Position numbers and translations under genes: made by a program
DNA from: Saprospiraceae bacterium
Lineage (GTDB): Bacteria > Bacteroidota > Bacteroidia > Chitinophagales > Saprospiraceae
Assembly: GCA_016787525.1 (NCBI GenBank)
Contig: JAEUUP010000089.1
Coordinates: 124,001-188,000, forward strand
Direction: 5' to 3'
DNA length: 64,000 nt
Part shown: positions 8,718 to 18,907 of the stretch, piece after piece
How positions within the stretch are numbered: the first letter of the stretch is position 1
Layout: every line of letters starts with the position of its first letter
Notes under the pieces: generated by a model
Seen by the model: only the letters and a program-made list of their open reading frames with translations
Databases searched by the model: none
What the model was told of the DNA's origin: nothing

Positions 8718-9878
8718 ATGCCCAAACACATCTTTTTGTTAATCTGTTGGATACCCCTCAGTATTTCTCCTGTTTTTAGTCAAAGTGCTTGCGATGAATT
8801 GAGAGATTTAATTCTAAGCAATACGTCTCCTCAATCTGTTGGTTTACGTCAAACAACCTTATCTATTTGGGGTAAAGACACCATACGCACACAAAAAGAG
8901 ATAGACCCGCGTGGCTTAGAACATGAGTATCAATGGCGCGATGGGTACGTTCAAGAAAAAATTGTTACAGAATTAAGAACCTACCATTTGTCAGACCGTA
9001 AACAGCATTATTGGGGTGCGCCTTACAATGGTTGGTCTTATACAGAAATTGATACAACACAAACGAAAGGGCGATTTATTCACAAACGAGATTCCATACA
9101 AATTAAAGCTTTAATAATTTATATTTATAAACAACACACGAATTGTCAAAAGAGAGGTACAGAAATCATAAATGGTCAAAACTGCACTATTTATACCTAT
9201 GAACACCATGCTAACCCCGATACTTTAAAAAAATACGCTACGACAAAAGGTTATGAAAATCATATTCTGATTCCTGTTACTTACCATAAGACATGGATAG
9301 GCAATGATGGACGTATTTATCAAACGGAAGAATGGCATGATAAAGGGGAAAGATATACGGCATCATTTAGTCGAACAACGATTGAATATGATGTACCTGT
9401 TACGATAAATGTCCCTCAAAATACTTATAATTTTTTGGAATTGCTCAAAAAAGAGCAACGTCGTGATACCATTATGAAACATTTCCTTGTTTACAGCCGT
9501 CGCCCATTGATGAAAAGTCAAACTGGCGCGCCTGTTTTGAAAAAAGTGGACACAAAAGCACAATTTCAAAAGAGTGAAGCCGATTTTAAAAGGTGCATTG
9601 AGCAGCAAGTTTCAGCGCATCGCATTGCTGACCGCTTTTACCAAAAACCAACGACCGTCAATCTCAGTTTTACAGTCGAGCGAGATGGTACAGTATCGCA
9701 TATCGCCGTAGATAAGCCGAAAAAAAGACGTCAGTATGTCGAAGCCGAAGCGATTAGAATCATAGAAACGACTTCTGGTCAGTGGAAAGCAGCTGTCAAA
9801 AATGGGCAAAACGCCTGCTCGGTGCAGAAGGTTGCGATTGATTTTCCATTGTTCGGTACATACTCACAGAGAGATTAA
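8718..9878 (+). CDS. Secreted protein with TonB-like C-terminal domain
   Basis: A 386-residue protein with signal peptide MPKHIFLLICWIPLSISPVFSQ. Residues about 300-383 resemble the TonB C-terminal fold (VNLSFTVERDGTVSHIAV, then YVEAEAIRIIETTSGQWKAA). In Bacteroidota this fold is often attached to secreted or periplasmic proteins that are not true TonB, and no N-terminal membrane anchor with Pro-rich linker is seen here. The N-terminal 280 residues are rich in Tyr, Thr and charged residues and match nothing I recognise. A copy of the dispersed word lies within the signal peptide (IPLSIS). Confidence 0.75.
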   Translation: MPKHIFLLICWIPLSISPVFSQSACDELRDLILSNTSPQSVGLRQTTLSIWGKDTIRTQKEIDPRGLEHEYQWRDGYVQEKIVTELRTYHLSDRKQHYWGAPYNGWSYTEIDTTQTKGRFIHKRDSIQIKALIIYIYKQHTNCQKRGTEIINGQNCTIYTYEHHANPDTLKKYATTKGYENHILIPVTYHKTWIGNDGRIYQTEEWHDKGERYTASFSRTTIEYDVPVTINVPQNTYNFLELLKKEQRRDTIMKHFLVYSRRPLMKSQTGAPVLKKVDTKAQFQKSEADFKRCIEQQVSAHRIADRFYQKPTTVNLSFTVERDGTVSHIAVDKPKKRRQYVEAEAIRIIETTSGQWKAAVKNGQNACSVQKVAIDFPLFGTYSQRD

Positions 9879-10136
9879 GATTAGCTGGTATTTATAACTG
9901 TCATTTTAACTCTCGGTATCTGTACCCAACCTCAAACCTGCCATTTCGTCATGCCCTACGATGCCTTATCCGACAATATTGCTGCTCCAAAAAGAGTCAA
10001 TCCGCCAAAACGTCATATTCTGATGTATTTTTTAGCGTGGCACTCACTTTGATAGTAATGATGTGTTTTCAAAGCAGAAAAATATTCATTCAGTAAATAA
10101 AAAGATAACTAATAATTAATTACCAATATCAAAGTT
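9879..10136. other. Intergenic region before dnaK
   Basis: 258 bases without a convincing reading frame, hairpin or heat-shock operator. It should hold the dnaK promoter, but I see no clear TTTG/TAnnTTTG pair. Confidence 0.4.
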
Positions 10137-12047
10137 ATGGGCAAAATTATCGGTATAGACTTAGGAACAACCAACTCTTGCGTTGCCGTTATGGAAGGCA
10201 ACGAACCTGTCGTTATTGCAAACGAAGAAGGTCGCAGAACCACCCCCTCAGTAGTGGCGTTCATGCCGAACGGCGAGCGTAAAATTGGCGACCCTGCAAA
10301 ACGTCAAGCTATCACTAACCCGACAAAAACAATTGCGTCTATCAAACGCTTCATGGGTCAACGTTATAGTGAAGTTCAAAATAAGCACGAAATCGAACGT
10401 GCTGCTTATAAAGTCGTGCGTGGTGACAACGATACAGTTCGTGTAGCTATTGACGACCGCAACTATACAGCGCAAGAAATCAGCGCCATGGTGTTGCAAA
10501 AAATGAAAAAAGTAGCTGAGGACTTTTTAGGTCAAGGTGTGACAGAGGCTGTTATCACTGTTCCAGCTTACTTCAATGACTCACAACGCCAAGCAACAAA
10601 AGAAGCAGGCGAAGTAGCTGGTTTGACTGTCAAACGTATCATTAATGAGCCAACAGCAGCAGCCTTAGCTTATGGTATGGACAAACGCAGCAAAGATATG
10701 AAAATTGCGGTCTATGACTTAGGCGGTGGCACATTCGATATTTCGATTTTGGAACTCGGCGGCGGTGTTTTTGAAGTAAAATCAACCAATGGCGATACGC
10801 ACTTGGGTGGTGATGACTTCGACCACGTTATTATTGACTGGTTGGCAGCTGAATTCAAAGGTCAAGAAGGCATTGACCTCAAAAGAGACCCAATGGCTTT
10901 GCAACGCTTGAAAGATGCCGCTGAAAAAGCTAAAATCGAGTTGTCAGCTTCACAAGAGACTGAAATCAACTTGCCATACATCACGGCTGTTGATGGTATG
11001 CCCAAGCACTTAGTGACAAAATTGACTCGTGCAAAATTCGAGCAATTGGCAGACAATTTGGTGCAACGCACACTTGAGCCTTGCCGCCAAGCATTGAAAG
11101 ATGCAGGCATGAGTGCAAGTCAAGTTGATGAAATCATCTTGGTCGGTGGTTCAACCCGTATTCCTAAAATTCAAGAAGTTGTTGAGCAATTCTTTGGCAA
11201 AAAGCCTAATAAAGGTGTGAACCCTGACGAGGTTGTAGCCATCGGTGCAGCCATCCAAGGTGGTGTTTTGACAGGCGAAGTGAAAGACGTTCTTCTTTTA
11301 GACGTTACACCATTGTCACTTGGTATTGAAGTTATGGGTGGTATGTACGATGTTGTGATTGAATCAAATACAACGATTCCGTCTAAAAAATCAAAAGTGT
11401 ACTCAACTGCCACAGACAATCAGCCTTCAGTTGAAATCCACGTTTTGCAAGGCGAGCGTCCAATGGCTCGTGACAACCGTCCGATTGGTCGCTTCGTTCT
11501 TGATGGTATTCCACCAGCACCGCGCGGTGTACCACAAGTTGAGGTGACATTTGACATTGATGCTAATGGTATTTTGAGTGTAACGGCACAAGACAAAGGC
11601 ACTGGTAAACAACAAACAGTACGCATCGAAGCAGGGACAGGTTTGTCGAAAGACGAAATCGCACGTATGAAGCAAGAAGCAGAAATGAATGCCGATGCTG
11701 ACCGCAAAGCACGCGAAACAGCAGAGAAATTGAATCAAGCAGACAGCCTTGTGTTCCAAACTGAAAAACAGTTGAAAGAATACGGTGATAAAATTCCTGC
11801 TGACAAAAAAGGAGCCATCGAGACTGCTGCCGCAGACCTCAAAGCCGCACACGCTGCCAAAGACGAAGCGGGCATTGACAAAGCTATGGAAGCCCTAAAC
11901 GCAGCATGGCAAGCAGCAAGTCAAGATATGTACAATACGGCTCAACAAGGTGGAGGTGCTGAAACAGGTGCTAATACTGAGGGGGGTAACGCAGGTGCAG
12001 GCAATGGCAGCACTGTCGAAGATGCAAGCTACGAGGAAGTGAAATAA
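10137..12047 (+). CDS. dnaK: Chaperone protein DnaK (Hsp70)
   Basis: A 636-residue Hsp70, full length. The ATPase domain opens [17 protein letters not shown] and has [16 protein letters not shown] and [11 protein letters not shown] motifs. The substrate domain has [13 protein letters not shown], and the tail is rich in Gly, Asn and Glu, ending ASYEEVK. It binds unfolded segments with DnaJ and GrpE, which are not nearby. A copy of the dispersed word at 10244 encodes part of the family-invariant TTPSVVAF, and another at 11975 encodes TEGG in the variable tail. A 48-codon gene follows after one base. Confidence 0.99.
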   Translation: MGKIIGIDLGTTNSCVAVMEGNEPVVIANEEGRRTTPSVVAFMPNGERKIGDPAKRQAITNPTKTIASIKRFMGQRYSEVQNKHEIERAAYKVVRGDNDTVRVAIDDRNYTAQEISAMVLQKMKKVAEDFLGQGVTEAVITVPAYFNDSQRQATKEAGEVAGLTVKRIINEPTAAALAYGMDKRSKDMKIAVYDLGGGTFDISILELGGGVFEVKSTNGDTHLGGDDFDHVIIDWLAAEFKGQEGIDLKRDPMALQRLKDAAEKAKIELSASQETEINLPYITAVDGMPKHLVTKLTRAKFEQLADNLVQRTLEPCRQALKDAGMSASQVDEIILVGGSTRIPKIQEVVEQFFGKKPNKGVNPDEVVAIGAAIQGGVLTGEVKDVLLLDVTPLSLGIEVMGGMYDVVIESNTTIPSKKSKVYSTATDNQPSVEIHVLQGERPMARDNRPIGRFVLDGIPPAPRGVPQVEVTFDIDANGILSVTAQDKGTGKQQTVRIEAGTGLSKDEIARMKQEAEMNADADRKARETAEKLNQADSLVFQTEKQLKEYGDKIPADKKGAIETAAADLKAAHAAKDEAGIDKAMEALNAAWQAASQDMYNTAQQGGGAETGANTEGGNAGAGNGSTVEDASYEEVK

Positions 12048-12048
12048 G

Positions 12049-12195
12049 ATGAAAAAATGGGTCTTTTACATGGCTTTGAGTTTGATGGTTTTTGCAGCGG
12101 CTTTTGGTCAAACCTTGCCGCCAACCTTACCTGAAACTAAAATCGTTCAGAAGGTGCGAAAAAAGAAAAAAGACCCATTTCTGAAAACGATATAA
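12049..12195 (+). CDS. 48-residue secreted peptide downstream of dnaK
   Basis: A short reading frame starting one base after the dnaK stop. The product has a typical signal peptide (MKKWVFYMALSLMVFAAAFG then Q) and a mature part of about 28 residues, Pro-rich and then very basic (VQKVRKKKKDPFLKTI). The good signal sequence, tight spacing and the terminator just after it suggest a real gene transcribed with dnaK. I recognise no family, and function is unknown. Confidence 0.6.
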   Translation: MKKWVFYMALSLMVFAAAFGQTLPPTLPETKIVQKVRKKKKDPFLKTI

Positions 12196-12236
12196 AAGAG
12201 AAACTTTAGGGTTAAAGTTTGGTTTTTCATAGGTGA

Positions 12237-12269
12237 AACCTCCGATACTTAGGCATCGGAGGTTTTTTT
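12237..12269 (+). terminator. Terminator of the dnaK transcript
   Basis: Arms AACCTCCGAT (12237-12246) and ATCGGAGGTT (12255-12264) with an 8-base loop are followed by a run of T. A strong intrinsic terminator. Confidence 0.9.
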
Positions 12270-12377
12270 ATACCTCTATGCGTTAAGAAAAATTGTGTTA
12301 AAAATTACCAACGTAGCGAAAATTCACTAATTTCACGTTTTGAAAAATTTAATTTTTTGAACTAACGCACTAAGAGT

Positions 12378-15257
12378 ATGAAATTTTATTTACCTAAACG
12401 CTCATTGAAACGGGTTCTTACGTTTTCAATCCTATCTCTTTGCCTTCAAATGGCTGTTTCTCAAACGGTTGTGAAAGGAAAAATTATTGCTGCGAGCGAC
12501 GGTCAACCCGTTTTTGATGCCACTGCAGTTATTAAAGGAACAACCACTGGTGTAAAATCAGATTTTGATGGTACATTTGAGTTTACAACTTCAGAGAAAC
12601 TTCCTCTTACACTACAAATCTCGTTTGTAGGTTATACAACTGTTGAAATACCTATTACAGCCGATACAAAGTACCCCCTCAGTATAAAACTCTCAGAGAA
12701 TAATAATATTCTGCAAGAAGTTGTCGTCAAATCATCACCCGTGAGCGACAAAACCAAACAATCCCCTCAGACTGTTGAAAGTTTAGAAGGTCGTGGTTTA
12801 AGAGATATTGCCGCACCGAGCATGTCGCAAGCCCTCAGTAATTTGAAAGGGGTAGATATGACGACTGCGAGTATCGGTTATACTATCATCAATACACGTG
12901 GTTTCAACTCAACAAGCCCTGTGCGTTCTCTTCAAATCATTGATGGTGTGGACAATCAAGCACCTGGTCTTAATTTTTCTTTGGGCAATTTCTTAGGCTC
13001 ATCGGAGTTAGACCTACAAAAAGTTGACTTGGTCGTCGGTGCAAGTTCTGCCTACTATGGTCCAAACGCCTTCAATGGTGTCATTTCGATGGAAACAAAA
13101 AATCCATTTTTCCAACGCGGTTTATCAGGCTCAGTCAAAGCAGGCGAGCGTAATCTGTTTGAAGCCATGTTCCGCTTTGCAGAGTCTTACAAAAATAAAG
13201 ATGGTCACGCTTGGATGGCATTCAAACTCAATGGTTTCTATTTGAAAGCGTATGACTGGGTCGCCGATAATTATGACCCTGTTTACGATACAGAACAAGG
13301 AAAAGGAAACCCAGGCAGATTCGATGCTGTTAATATCTATGGCGACGAATACAATGCGACTTTTGACCAACGTTCACGCTCTACCAAAACACCCATTGTC
13401 AATGTTGGTTTAGGTACTTATTATCGTACAGGTTACAAAGAGATTGATTTGGTGGATTATAATACTAAAAACATCAAAGCCAATGCAGCTGTGCATTTCA
13501 GATTGAAACCATCACAGGCTGAACAATCTCCTGAATTGATTTTGTCTTCCAATTTTGGCAATGGAACAACTGTTTATCAAGGTGACAATCGCTTTAGCCT
13601 TAGAGATATTCTTTTCTTCCAAAACCGAGTGGAATTGCGCAAACGCGACAAATTTTTTGTCAGAGCTTATGCCACGCAGGAAGATGCGGGTAACTCTTAC
13701 GACCCTTATTTTACAGCATTGGTCATGCAGCAACGCCTCAAAGACAATACTCGTTGGGCAGCTGACTATGAAAAATATTGGCGCGATTATGTTGACCCAC
13801 AAGTTGTGCGTTTAGGCTATCCACAATTGAAAATCAATATCGGACCTAACGGTGAGATAACGCGTTCATTCGATACAACAGGTGCTTTAGCATGGTTGGC
13901 GAATCCTCGTTTTATTGATTCGATGTTTGTTTGGCACAAAACTGCTGAGTCAATCGCCAACGGTGGTACAAATAGTAAAGACTTCTATCAACCAGGTTCA
14001 GCCGAATTTCAGGCAGAATTTGATAAAATAACATCTGCAAAATCCAATAAACGCAGCTATAACGACCCCTCAGTAGGAACACGTTTTTATGATAAGTCCG
14101 CCCTCTATCACGTCCAAGGGGAGTATCGTTTTCAGCCTAAATTTACAGATGAAATAGTCGTCGGTGGCAATATCCGCATGTACCGCCCTGTGTCTGATGG
14201 CACTATTTTTTATGATACAGTGGGTGCGCCAGCCATCAAAAACAATGAATTTGGCTCATTCGTAGGTTTAGAAAAGAAATTTGGCAGCCGTATCGTTGGT
14301 ACAGATGGTAAGCAAGGAAACAAAAAGTGGAAGTTCAATGCTACTTTACGCATGGATAAGAACCAAAACTTTGACATACTGTTTTCACCCGCAATTTCAT
14401 TCGTTTGGCAACCTACCACCAAAGACTTCGTTCGATTCTCATTCGCATCAGCCATTCGCAACCCAACTTTGACCGACCAATACCTTTATCTCAACGTTGG
14501 TCGTGCCATCCTATCTGGCAACTTGACGGGAGCTAAAGATTTGATTACTGTCGAATCATTCAGAGACTATCTTAGCACACTCAATAAAGATACCATTCGC
14601 CGTTTCAATATTGCACCTGTATTACCCGAAAAGGTCAAATCTTTTGAAATGGGCTATCGTACATCATTTTGGGGCAATACTTTTGTAGATGCTAGTTACT
14701 ATTTCAGCATTTATGATCGCTTTATTGGCTATCAAATTGGCGTAACAGCCGATTTGAGTGCAGGCATTCCACGCAATACACAAGCCTATCGTTATGCTGC
14801 TAATTCGCTCAATACAGTAACAACCCAAGGTTTTTCAATAGGTCTTTCGCACTATCGCCCCAAATACATTCAATTTACTGGTAACTATTCATGGAATGTG
14901 TTGAATACTAAAATTGATGACCCAATCATTCCTGCCTTTAATACACCCGAACACAAGTTCAATTTGGGTATCCTAGGACGTGATATTAAAATGGGAAAAT
15001 TAGAAAACTTCGGTTTCGGTTTCAACTATAAGTGGATTCAAGGGTTTATATTCGAAGGATCGCCACAGTTTACGGGCTATATCCCGTCTTATGACCTTCT
15101 TGATGGACAAGTAAATTACAGTATTCCAAAACATAATTTGACATTCAAAATCGGAGGATCAAACCTTTTGAACAAAAAACAATTCCAAACTTATGGCGGT
15201 CCTCGTATTGGACGGATGGCTTATGCGTCTATTGTTTACGATTTTGTCAAAAAATAG
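12378..15257 (+). CDS. TonB-dependent outer-membrane receptor
   Basis: A 959-residue receptor. After a signal peptide (about 1-29) comes a carboxypeptidase-regulatory-like domain (about 30-115: VVKGKIIAASDGQPVFDATA, FVGYTTVEI). A plug domain follows (about 130-245, with LQIIDGVDNQAPG and VDLVVGASSAYYGPNAFNG), then a long beta-barrel ending in VYDFVKK. Such receptors import ligands too large for porins, powered by TonB. There is no SusD partner next to it; the neighbour is a secreted hydrolase-fold protein. The ligand is unknown. Exact words lie at 12675 and 14066, and degenerate ones at 12762 and 12831. Confidence 0.93.
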   Translation: MKFYLPKRSLKRVLTFSILSLCLQMAVSQTVVKGKIIAASDGQPVFDATAVIKGTTTGVKSDFDGTFEFTTSEKLPLTLQISFVGYTTVEIPITADTKYPLSIKLSENNNILQEVVVKSSPVSDKTKQSPQTVESLEGRGLRDIAAPSMSQALSNLKGVDMTTASIGYTIINTRGFNSTSPVRSLQIIDGVDNQAPGLNFSLGNFLGSSELDLQKVDLVVGASSAYYGPNAFNGVISMETKNPFFQRGLSGSVKAGERNLFEAMFRFAESYKNKDGHAWMAFKLNGFYLKAYDWVADNYDPVYDTEQGKGNPGRFDAVNIYGDEYNATFDQRSRSTKTPIVNVGLGTYYRTGYKEIDLVDYNTKNIKANAAVHFRLKPSQAEQSPELILSSNFGNGTTVYQGDNRFSLRDILFFQNRVELRKRDKFFVRAYATQEDAGNSYDPYFTALVMQQRLKDNTRWAADYEKYWRDYVDPQVVRLGYPQLKINIGPNGEITRSFDTTGALAWLANPRFIDSMFVWHKTAESIANGGTNSKDFYQPGSAEFQAEFDKITSAKSNKRSYNDPSVGTRFYDKSALYHVQGEYRFQPKFTDEIVVGGNIRMYRPVSDGTIFYDTVGAPAIKNNEFGSFVGLEKKFGSRIVGTDGKQGNKKWKFNATLRMDKNQNFDILFSPAISFVWQPTTKDFVRFSFASAIRNPTLTDQYLYLNVGRAILSGNLTGAKDLITVESFRDYLSTLNKDTIRRFNIAPVLPEKVKSFEMGYRTSFWGNTFVDASYYFSIYDRFIGYQIGVTADLSAGIPRNTQAYRYAANSLNTVTTQGFSIGLSHYRPKYIQFTGNYSWNVLNTKIDDPIIPAFNTPEHKFNLGILGRDIKMGKLENFGFGFNYKWIQGFIFEGSPQFTGYIPSYDLLDGQVNYSIPKHNLTFKIGGSNLLNKKQFQTYGGPRIGRMAYASIVYDFVKK

Positions 15258-15403
15258 GGATAAATCCAAATTAAATATGGATTACCAATAAAACAATAAA
15301 ATTTTTTTGTTAGAAAATATGTCCTCTCAGTATTTTCAATAATAATTGTTAACATTGCATCCAATTTGACAATCAAATTCAATTTAAATTAAAATCTTAA
15401 CGT

Positions 15404-16987
15404 ATGAAAAAAGTATTTCTACTCCTTTTAGTTTGTGTTTCTTTACTCAACTCATCGGTAAAAGGGCAAGCTGTACGCTATTTGGACACTGTTTTTACAT
15501 CTGTAAAAGTGGACTCTAATGTTGTGTATGGCTCTAATTTTACAATCATGGGCATCATTGCCCAGCAAACAACCCGCACAGTCCGCCAACCGCTCACTTG
15601 CAACGTACACACACCTGTGGGCGATACTGAGGCTGCGCGCCCTGTTGCTTTGATTTTTCACTCTGGCAACTTCTTGCCCAAAGCTATTACAACGAGCTAT
15701 AGTGGTACAAAAGAAGACTCTGTCGTAAGTACAATTTGCCGCCAATTAGCTCATCGTGGCTACGTCGCAGCATCATGTACATATCGCATTGGTTGGAATC
15801 CAGCTGACCCTTCACAAGATGGTCGTACCAACTTTTTGATTAACGCAGCTTATCGCGGTATCCAAGATGCTCGTACAGCCATTCGTTATTTCAAAGCCAA
15901 TGCGGCTACATGGAAAGTAGATACCAACAAAATCATGTTGATCGGTGTCGGTACAGGTGGCTACATTACGCTCGGAACAGCTTCATTTGATGCCTATGGC
16001 AAAGTCGTAACTACGCAGTACCCAGCCAATAAATTCATTGACAACCGCAATGGTTTACCAATGGTTATTGAACAAGCTCCTGGTTTTGGTTACGTCAACG
16101 GCGATGTAGAAGCTAAAGTTGTAGGTCGTGTCCCACCAGGTGGTAGTGGCGTACCGCCTGCATTAGATACTTTGTGCGCGCCTAATCACGTAACACCTTC
16201 TTCTAAATTCCAATTCTGCGTCAACTTAGGCGGTGCAATAGGTGACTTAAACTGGTTAGATGCTAACACACCACCTATTCTCAGCTTCCAAGCACCTTAT
16301 GACCAAAATGCACCTTATATAGACGAAACGCTTCGCGTACCAGTTGCGCCAGGTGTATCACTCCCAATTGTTCGCGTACAGGGCGCAAGCCTTATCCAAC
16401 GTAAAATGGATACCTTAGGTCGCAACAACGTTTTCAAAGGCAAAGTCATTGCTAAATATGACCCATACAAATCCATTTTTGATACACGTAATGGTGGCAG
16501 TGTAAATGGCTTATACCCAATTTTAGGTGACACTATTTCTGATTCTTCGCCTTGGGATTTTACAGGTAGTGCTGATTTATATGCTAACTCTATTTATGTC
16601 AGCGCACCACGCTCAAGTCGTGCTCGTGCTTTGCGCTACATTGATACGATTATGAAAGTAATGACACCGCGTGCTTGTTTAGCTTTGAATTTACCTTGTA
16701 AAGGCCCTGTAACGTCAACAGAAGACTTACTAAATGCCAATACAACTAAATTAACCATCGCACCCAACCCAGCTCAAAACTACATTACTTTCGAGAGCGA
16801 AGTGTATAACCCAATGCATGCCATCGAGTTGTATGACATGAGTGGTCGTTTGGTTCGTCAAGTGGCTAAAGTGGACAATCATCAATTCAATATGATGCGT
16901 GGCTCGCTGCCAACAGGTATGTATATTGCTAAAGTCAGATTTGAAGGTGGCATTTTGAGTAAAAAAGTCGTCTTTGAAGATAGATAA
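15404..16987 (+). CDS. Secreted alpha/beta-hydrolase-fold protein with T9SS type A sorting domain
   Basis: A 527-residue secreted protein with signal peptide MKKVFLLLLVCVSLLNSSVKGQ. Residues about 60-420 have the layout of a carboxylesterase-like fold: VALIFHSGNF (oxyanion strand), GYVAASCTYRIGW, and DARTAIRYFKANA before the elbow MLIGVGTGGY. At the elbow the usual G-x-S-x-G reads G181-V-G183-T-G185, so the nucleophilic Ser is missing and a binding role is possible. The C terminus (about 447-527: IAPNPAQNYITFES, MSGRLVRQV, LPTGMYIAKV) is a type IX secretion sorting domain, so it is probably anchored at or released from the cell surface. It may work with the preceding receptor. Confidence 0.85.
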   Translation: MKKVFLLLLVCVSLLNSSVKGQAVRYLDTVFTSVKVDSNVVYGSNFTIMGIIAQQTTRTVRQPLTCNVHTPVGDTEAARPVALIFHSGNFLPKAITTSYSGTKEDSVVSTICRQLAHRGYVAASCTYRIGWNPADPSQDGRTNFLINAAYRGIQDARTAIRYFKANAATWKVDTNKIMLIGVGTGGYITLGTASFDAYGKVVTTQYPANKFIDNRNGLPMVIEQAPGFGYVNGDVEAKVVGRVPPGGSGVPPALDTLCAPNHVTPSSKFQFCVNLGGAIGDLNWLDANTPPILSFQAPYDQNAPYIDETLRVPVAPGVSLPIVRVQGASLIQRKMDTLGRNNVFKGKVIAKYDPYKSIFDTRNGGSVNGLYPILGDTISDSSPWDFTGSADLYANSIYVSAPRSSRARALRYIDTIMKVMTPRACLALNLPCKGPVTSTEDLLNANTTKLTIAPNPAQNYITFESEVYNPMHAIELYDMSGRLVRQVAKVDNHQFNMMRGSLPTGMYIAKVRFEGGILSKKVVFEDR

Positions 16988-17010
16988 TGCACCAATAATT
17001 ATTTACCAAT

Positions 17011-17039
17011 AGCCATTCTTCTAAAAATGTTAAATGGCT
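17011..17039 (+). terminator. Weak hairpin after the secreted hydrolase gene
   Basis: Arms AGCCATT and AATGGCT close a 15-base loop just after the gene; there is no T tract. Confidence 0.4.
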
Positions 17040-17089
17040 GTGGTAAAATAATGACTATAAAAAATAAGTTTTTGTGTTTATCTCGTGTG

Positions 17090-17126
17090 GAGGCTATTTC
17101 CGAATTTCGGAAATGCCTCTTTTTTT
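17090..17126 (+). terminator. Intrinsic terminator
   Basis: A hairpin with GAGGC/GCCTC ends and an inner ATTTCCGAA/TTCGGAAAT palindrome is followed by seven T. It probably ends the receptor and hydrolase transcript. Confidence 0.85.
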
Positions 17127-17140
17127 ATGGCTCAATTTTA

Positions 17141-17148
17141 TAATTTTG
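17141..17148 (+). promoter_or_regulatory. -7 promoter element of the FemAB-like gene
   Basis: TAATTTTG fits TAnnTTTG and ends 16 bases before the TTG start at 17165, which implies a very short leader. No good upstream TTTG box is seen. Confidence 0.5.
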
Positions 17149-17164
17149 CCCAAAAGAAAAAGAT

Positions 17165-18124
17165 TTGAAAGAGAAATATAAAGAATTTTGCGCCCATACT
17201 GAGGGGGTCAATATTTTCATGCAGCCTTGGTTTTTAGATGCTGTTTGTAGCGCAGGCGAGTGGAATGTATGTATGGATATTGCCAAAAATGGCGAAGTGA
17301 ATGGTGTTTTGGTTTACTATATGGTTAAAAAATGGGGATTTACAACAGCACAAATGCCCTTTCAAACAGCTTATATGGGTTTGTGGATAAAAGAATATCC
17401 AAGTCAAAAACTGCATCAGAAAACCTCACATGAACGTAATACACTCAAATCTCTCATCGCACAATTGCCCTCATTTGCTTATTTTTCGCAGTCTTTCTCT
17501 CCTCAATTTTCCTATTGGCAGCCTTTCCAATGGGCAGGATTTCAGCACCAACTCAAAGTCACGCACATAGTCGAAGGGCTCGACAAACCAACTGAGTTAT
17601 TTAATAATTTCAAAGAAAATACCCAGAAGAAGATTAAAAAAGCAGCCAAAAACGTTGTCGTTGAAAAAAACGATGACTCCAAAATCGTGTACGACATTTA
17701 CAGCCAAATCCAAAATAGATATGGTCGGCGAATGTCATACTCCCTCAGTTTTTTAGAAAATTTGGATAGAAAATTGAAAAAAAATAAAGCAGGACAGCTT
17801 TATTTGGCAAGAAGTGTGGACGATGGTGCAGTTCATGCTGCACTTTATATTATTTGGGATAAAACAACCGCCTACTATTGGCTTGGAGGTTCAGACGAGC
17901 GTTATCGCAACAGTGGAGCTTTGTCCTTGTTGATTTGGGAAATCCTGAAAGAAATGGGTAGCAAAGGCATCAAACAATTTGATTTTACAGGGTCTTCCGC
18001 TGAAAATTTAGAAACATTTTTTACCTCATTTGGTGCGAAAAAAGTCGCTTATTTGCACTTGAATCGCATCAACAACCGCTTTTTATCTCTTTTTTATACC
18101 TTTAAAAAAGCGGTTATTGGATAA
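17165..18124 (+). CDS. FemAB/GNAT-like acyltransferase
   Basis: A 319-residue protein of the FemAB-like acetyltransferase group, two GNAT-type halves. The C-terminal half has YYWLGGSDERYRNSGALSLL and KGIKQFDFTGSSAENLETFF, typical of the group. Relatives transfer acyl or aminoacyl groups in polysaccharide or peptidoglycan pathways. The start is a TTG at 17165, supported by a -7 element just upstream. The next in-frame ATG (17219) would begin MQPWF and drop the HTEG residues encoded by the dispersed word at 17197. It converges on the polysaccharide locus and may serve it. Confidence 0.75.
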   Translation: MKEKYKEFCAHTEGVNIFMQPWFLDAVCSAGEWNVCMDIAKNGEVNGVLVYYMVKKWGFTTAQMPFQTAYMGLWIKEYPSQKLHQKTSHERNTLKSLIAQLPSFAYFSQSFSPQFSYWQPFQWAGFQHQLKVTHIVEGLDKPTELFNNFKENTQKKIKKAAKNVVVEKNDDSKIVYDIYSQIQNRYGRRMSYSLSFLENLDRKLKKNKAGQLYLARSVDDGAVHAALYIIWDKTTAYYWLGGSDERYRNSGALSLLIWEILKEMGSKGIKQFDFTGSSAENLETFFTSFGAKKVAYLHLNRINNRFLSLFYTFKKAVIG

Positions 18125-18145
18125 AAACAGTTTTTTACTGAGGGG

Positions 18146-18895
18146 TCAATATTCCCATAAAACTTGTTGAAAAGAACTTTTTTCGTCCGATAAAAGAGTC
18201 TCAGAAGTCAGCTCCCATCCCATCTGCATCAACATATCTACAATCGAAAGCCCTTTCACAAACACCCCCTCAGTATGAGGTTGCTTATAAGTTGGATGCG
18301 TAAATTCTTGAAAATCAATAGCAATTCCAGCTTTTTCAAACTTCTCTAATTCCAAAAACCCTACGCTATTTCCCTTACCTGATAGATAATTGTCAACGCC
18401 AAAAGCCAAGCAAGTGCTGACGATATAATCTGTTTTCAAATCAGATGAGTTCATCAATTCGGCTTTTGATGACGAGCGATTAAAGCGAACATGCTCTAAA
18501 CCCAAGTGGTGAGCCACGGACTCTATAAAAAAGCAATTAAAATCTGCTAACAAATGAAAGTTTTCCGCTTTTAAACTCACCAAAAATGGAAAAACATCAT
18601 CGAAATAAGGCGCGCGATGATAAGCGTGGCGAATGGTAGTCAAGGTTTTGTGCCAATTTTGAGCAAAATCTATCAATTCAACGTCACAAATACGCTGCCC
18701 GCCCCGTCCCGATTTCAGCGTCGGTAAAGTCAACCAATGTTCCGCCCCATGCAACAAGATTTTGCAACGCGATGTCCACGTTTTACCATTAGAAATAGCG
18801 ACCGAGTCAAAGAAAATCATTTCGTCAACTTGAGCCATTTTGTGAAAATAGCCCACCCAAGGCATAAAATTGGGTTGGTGAATAGCAGCTATCAT
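18146..18895 (-). CDS. WbqC-family protein
   Basis: A 249-residue member of the WbqC-like family, opening MIAAIHQPNFMPWVGYFHKM with FFDSVAISNGKTWTSRCKI. The family occurs in O-antigen and capsule clusters and is thought to act in sugar modification, but the reaction is not established. It is the last gene of the minus-strand polysaccharide locus, 12 bases after wecB. The word at 18266 encodes TEGV, and another at 18136 lies between this gene and the convergent FemAB-like gene. Confidence 0.88.
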   Translation of the reverse strand: MIAAIHQPNFMPWVGYFHKMAQVDEMIFFDSVAISNGKTWTSRCKILLHGAEHWLTLPTLKSGRGGQRICDVELIDFAQNWHKTLTTIRHAYHRAPYFDDVFPFLVSLKAENFHLLADFNCFFIESVAHHLGLEHVRFNRSSSKAELMNSSDLKTDYIVSTCLAFGVDNYLSGKGNSVGFLELEKFEKAGIAIDFQEFTHPTYKQPHTEGVFVKGLSIVDMLMQMGWELTSETLLSDEKSSFQQVLWEY

Positions 18896-18907
18896 ATTTC
18901 GAGTGTT

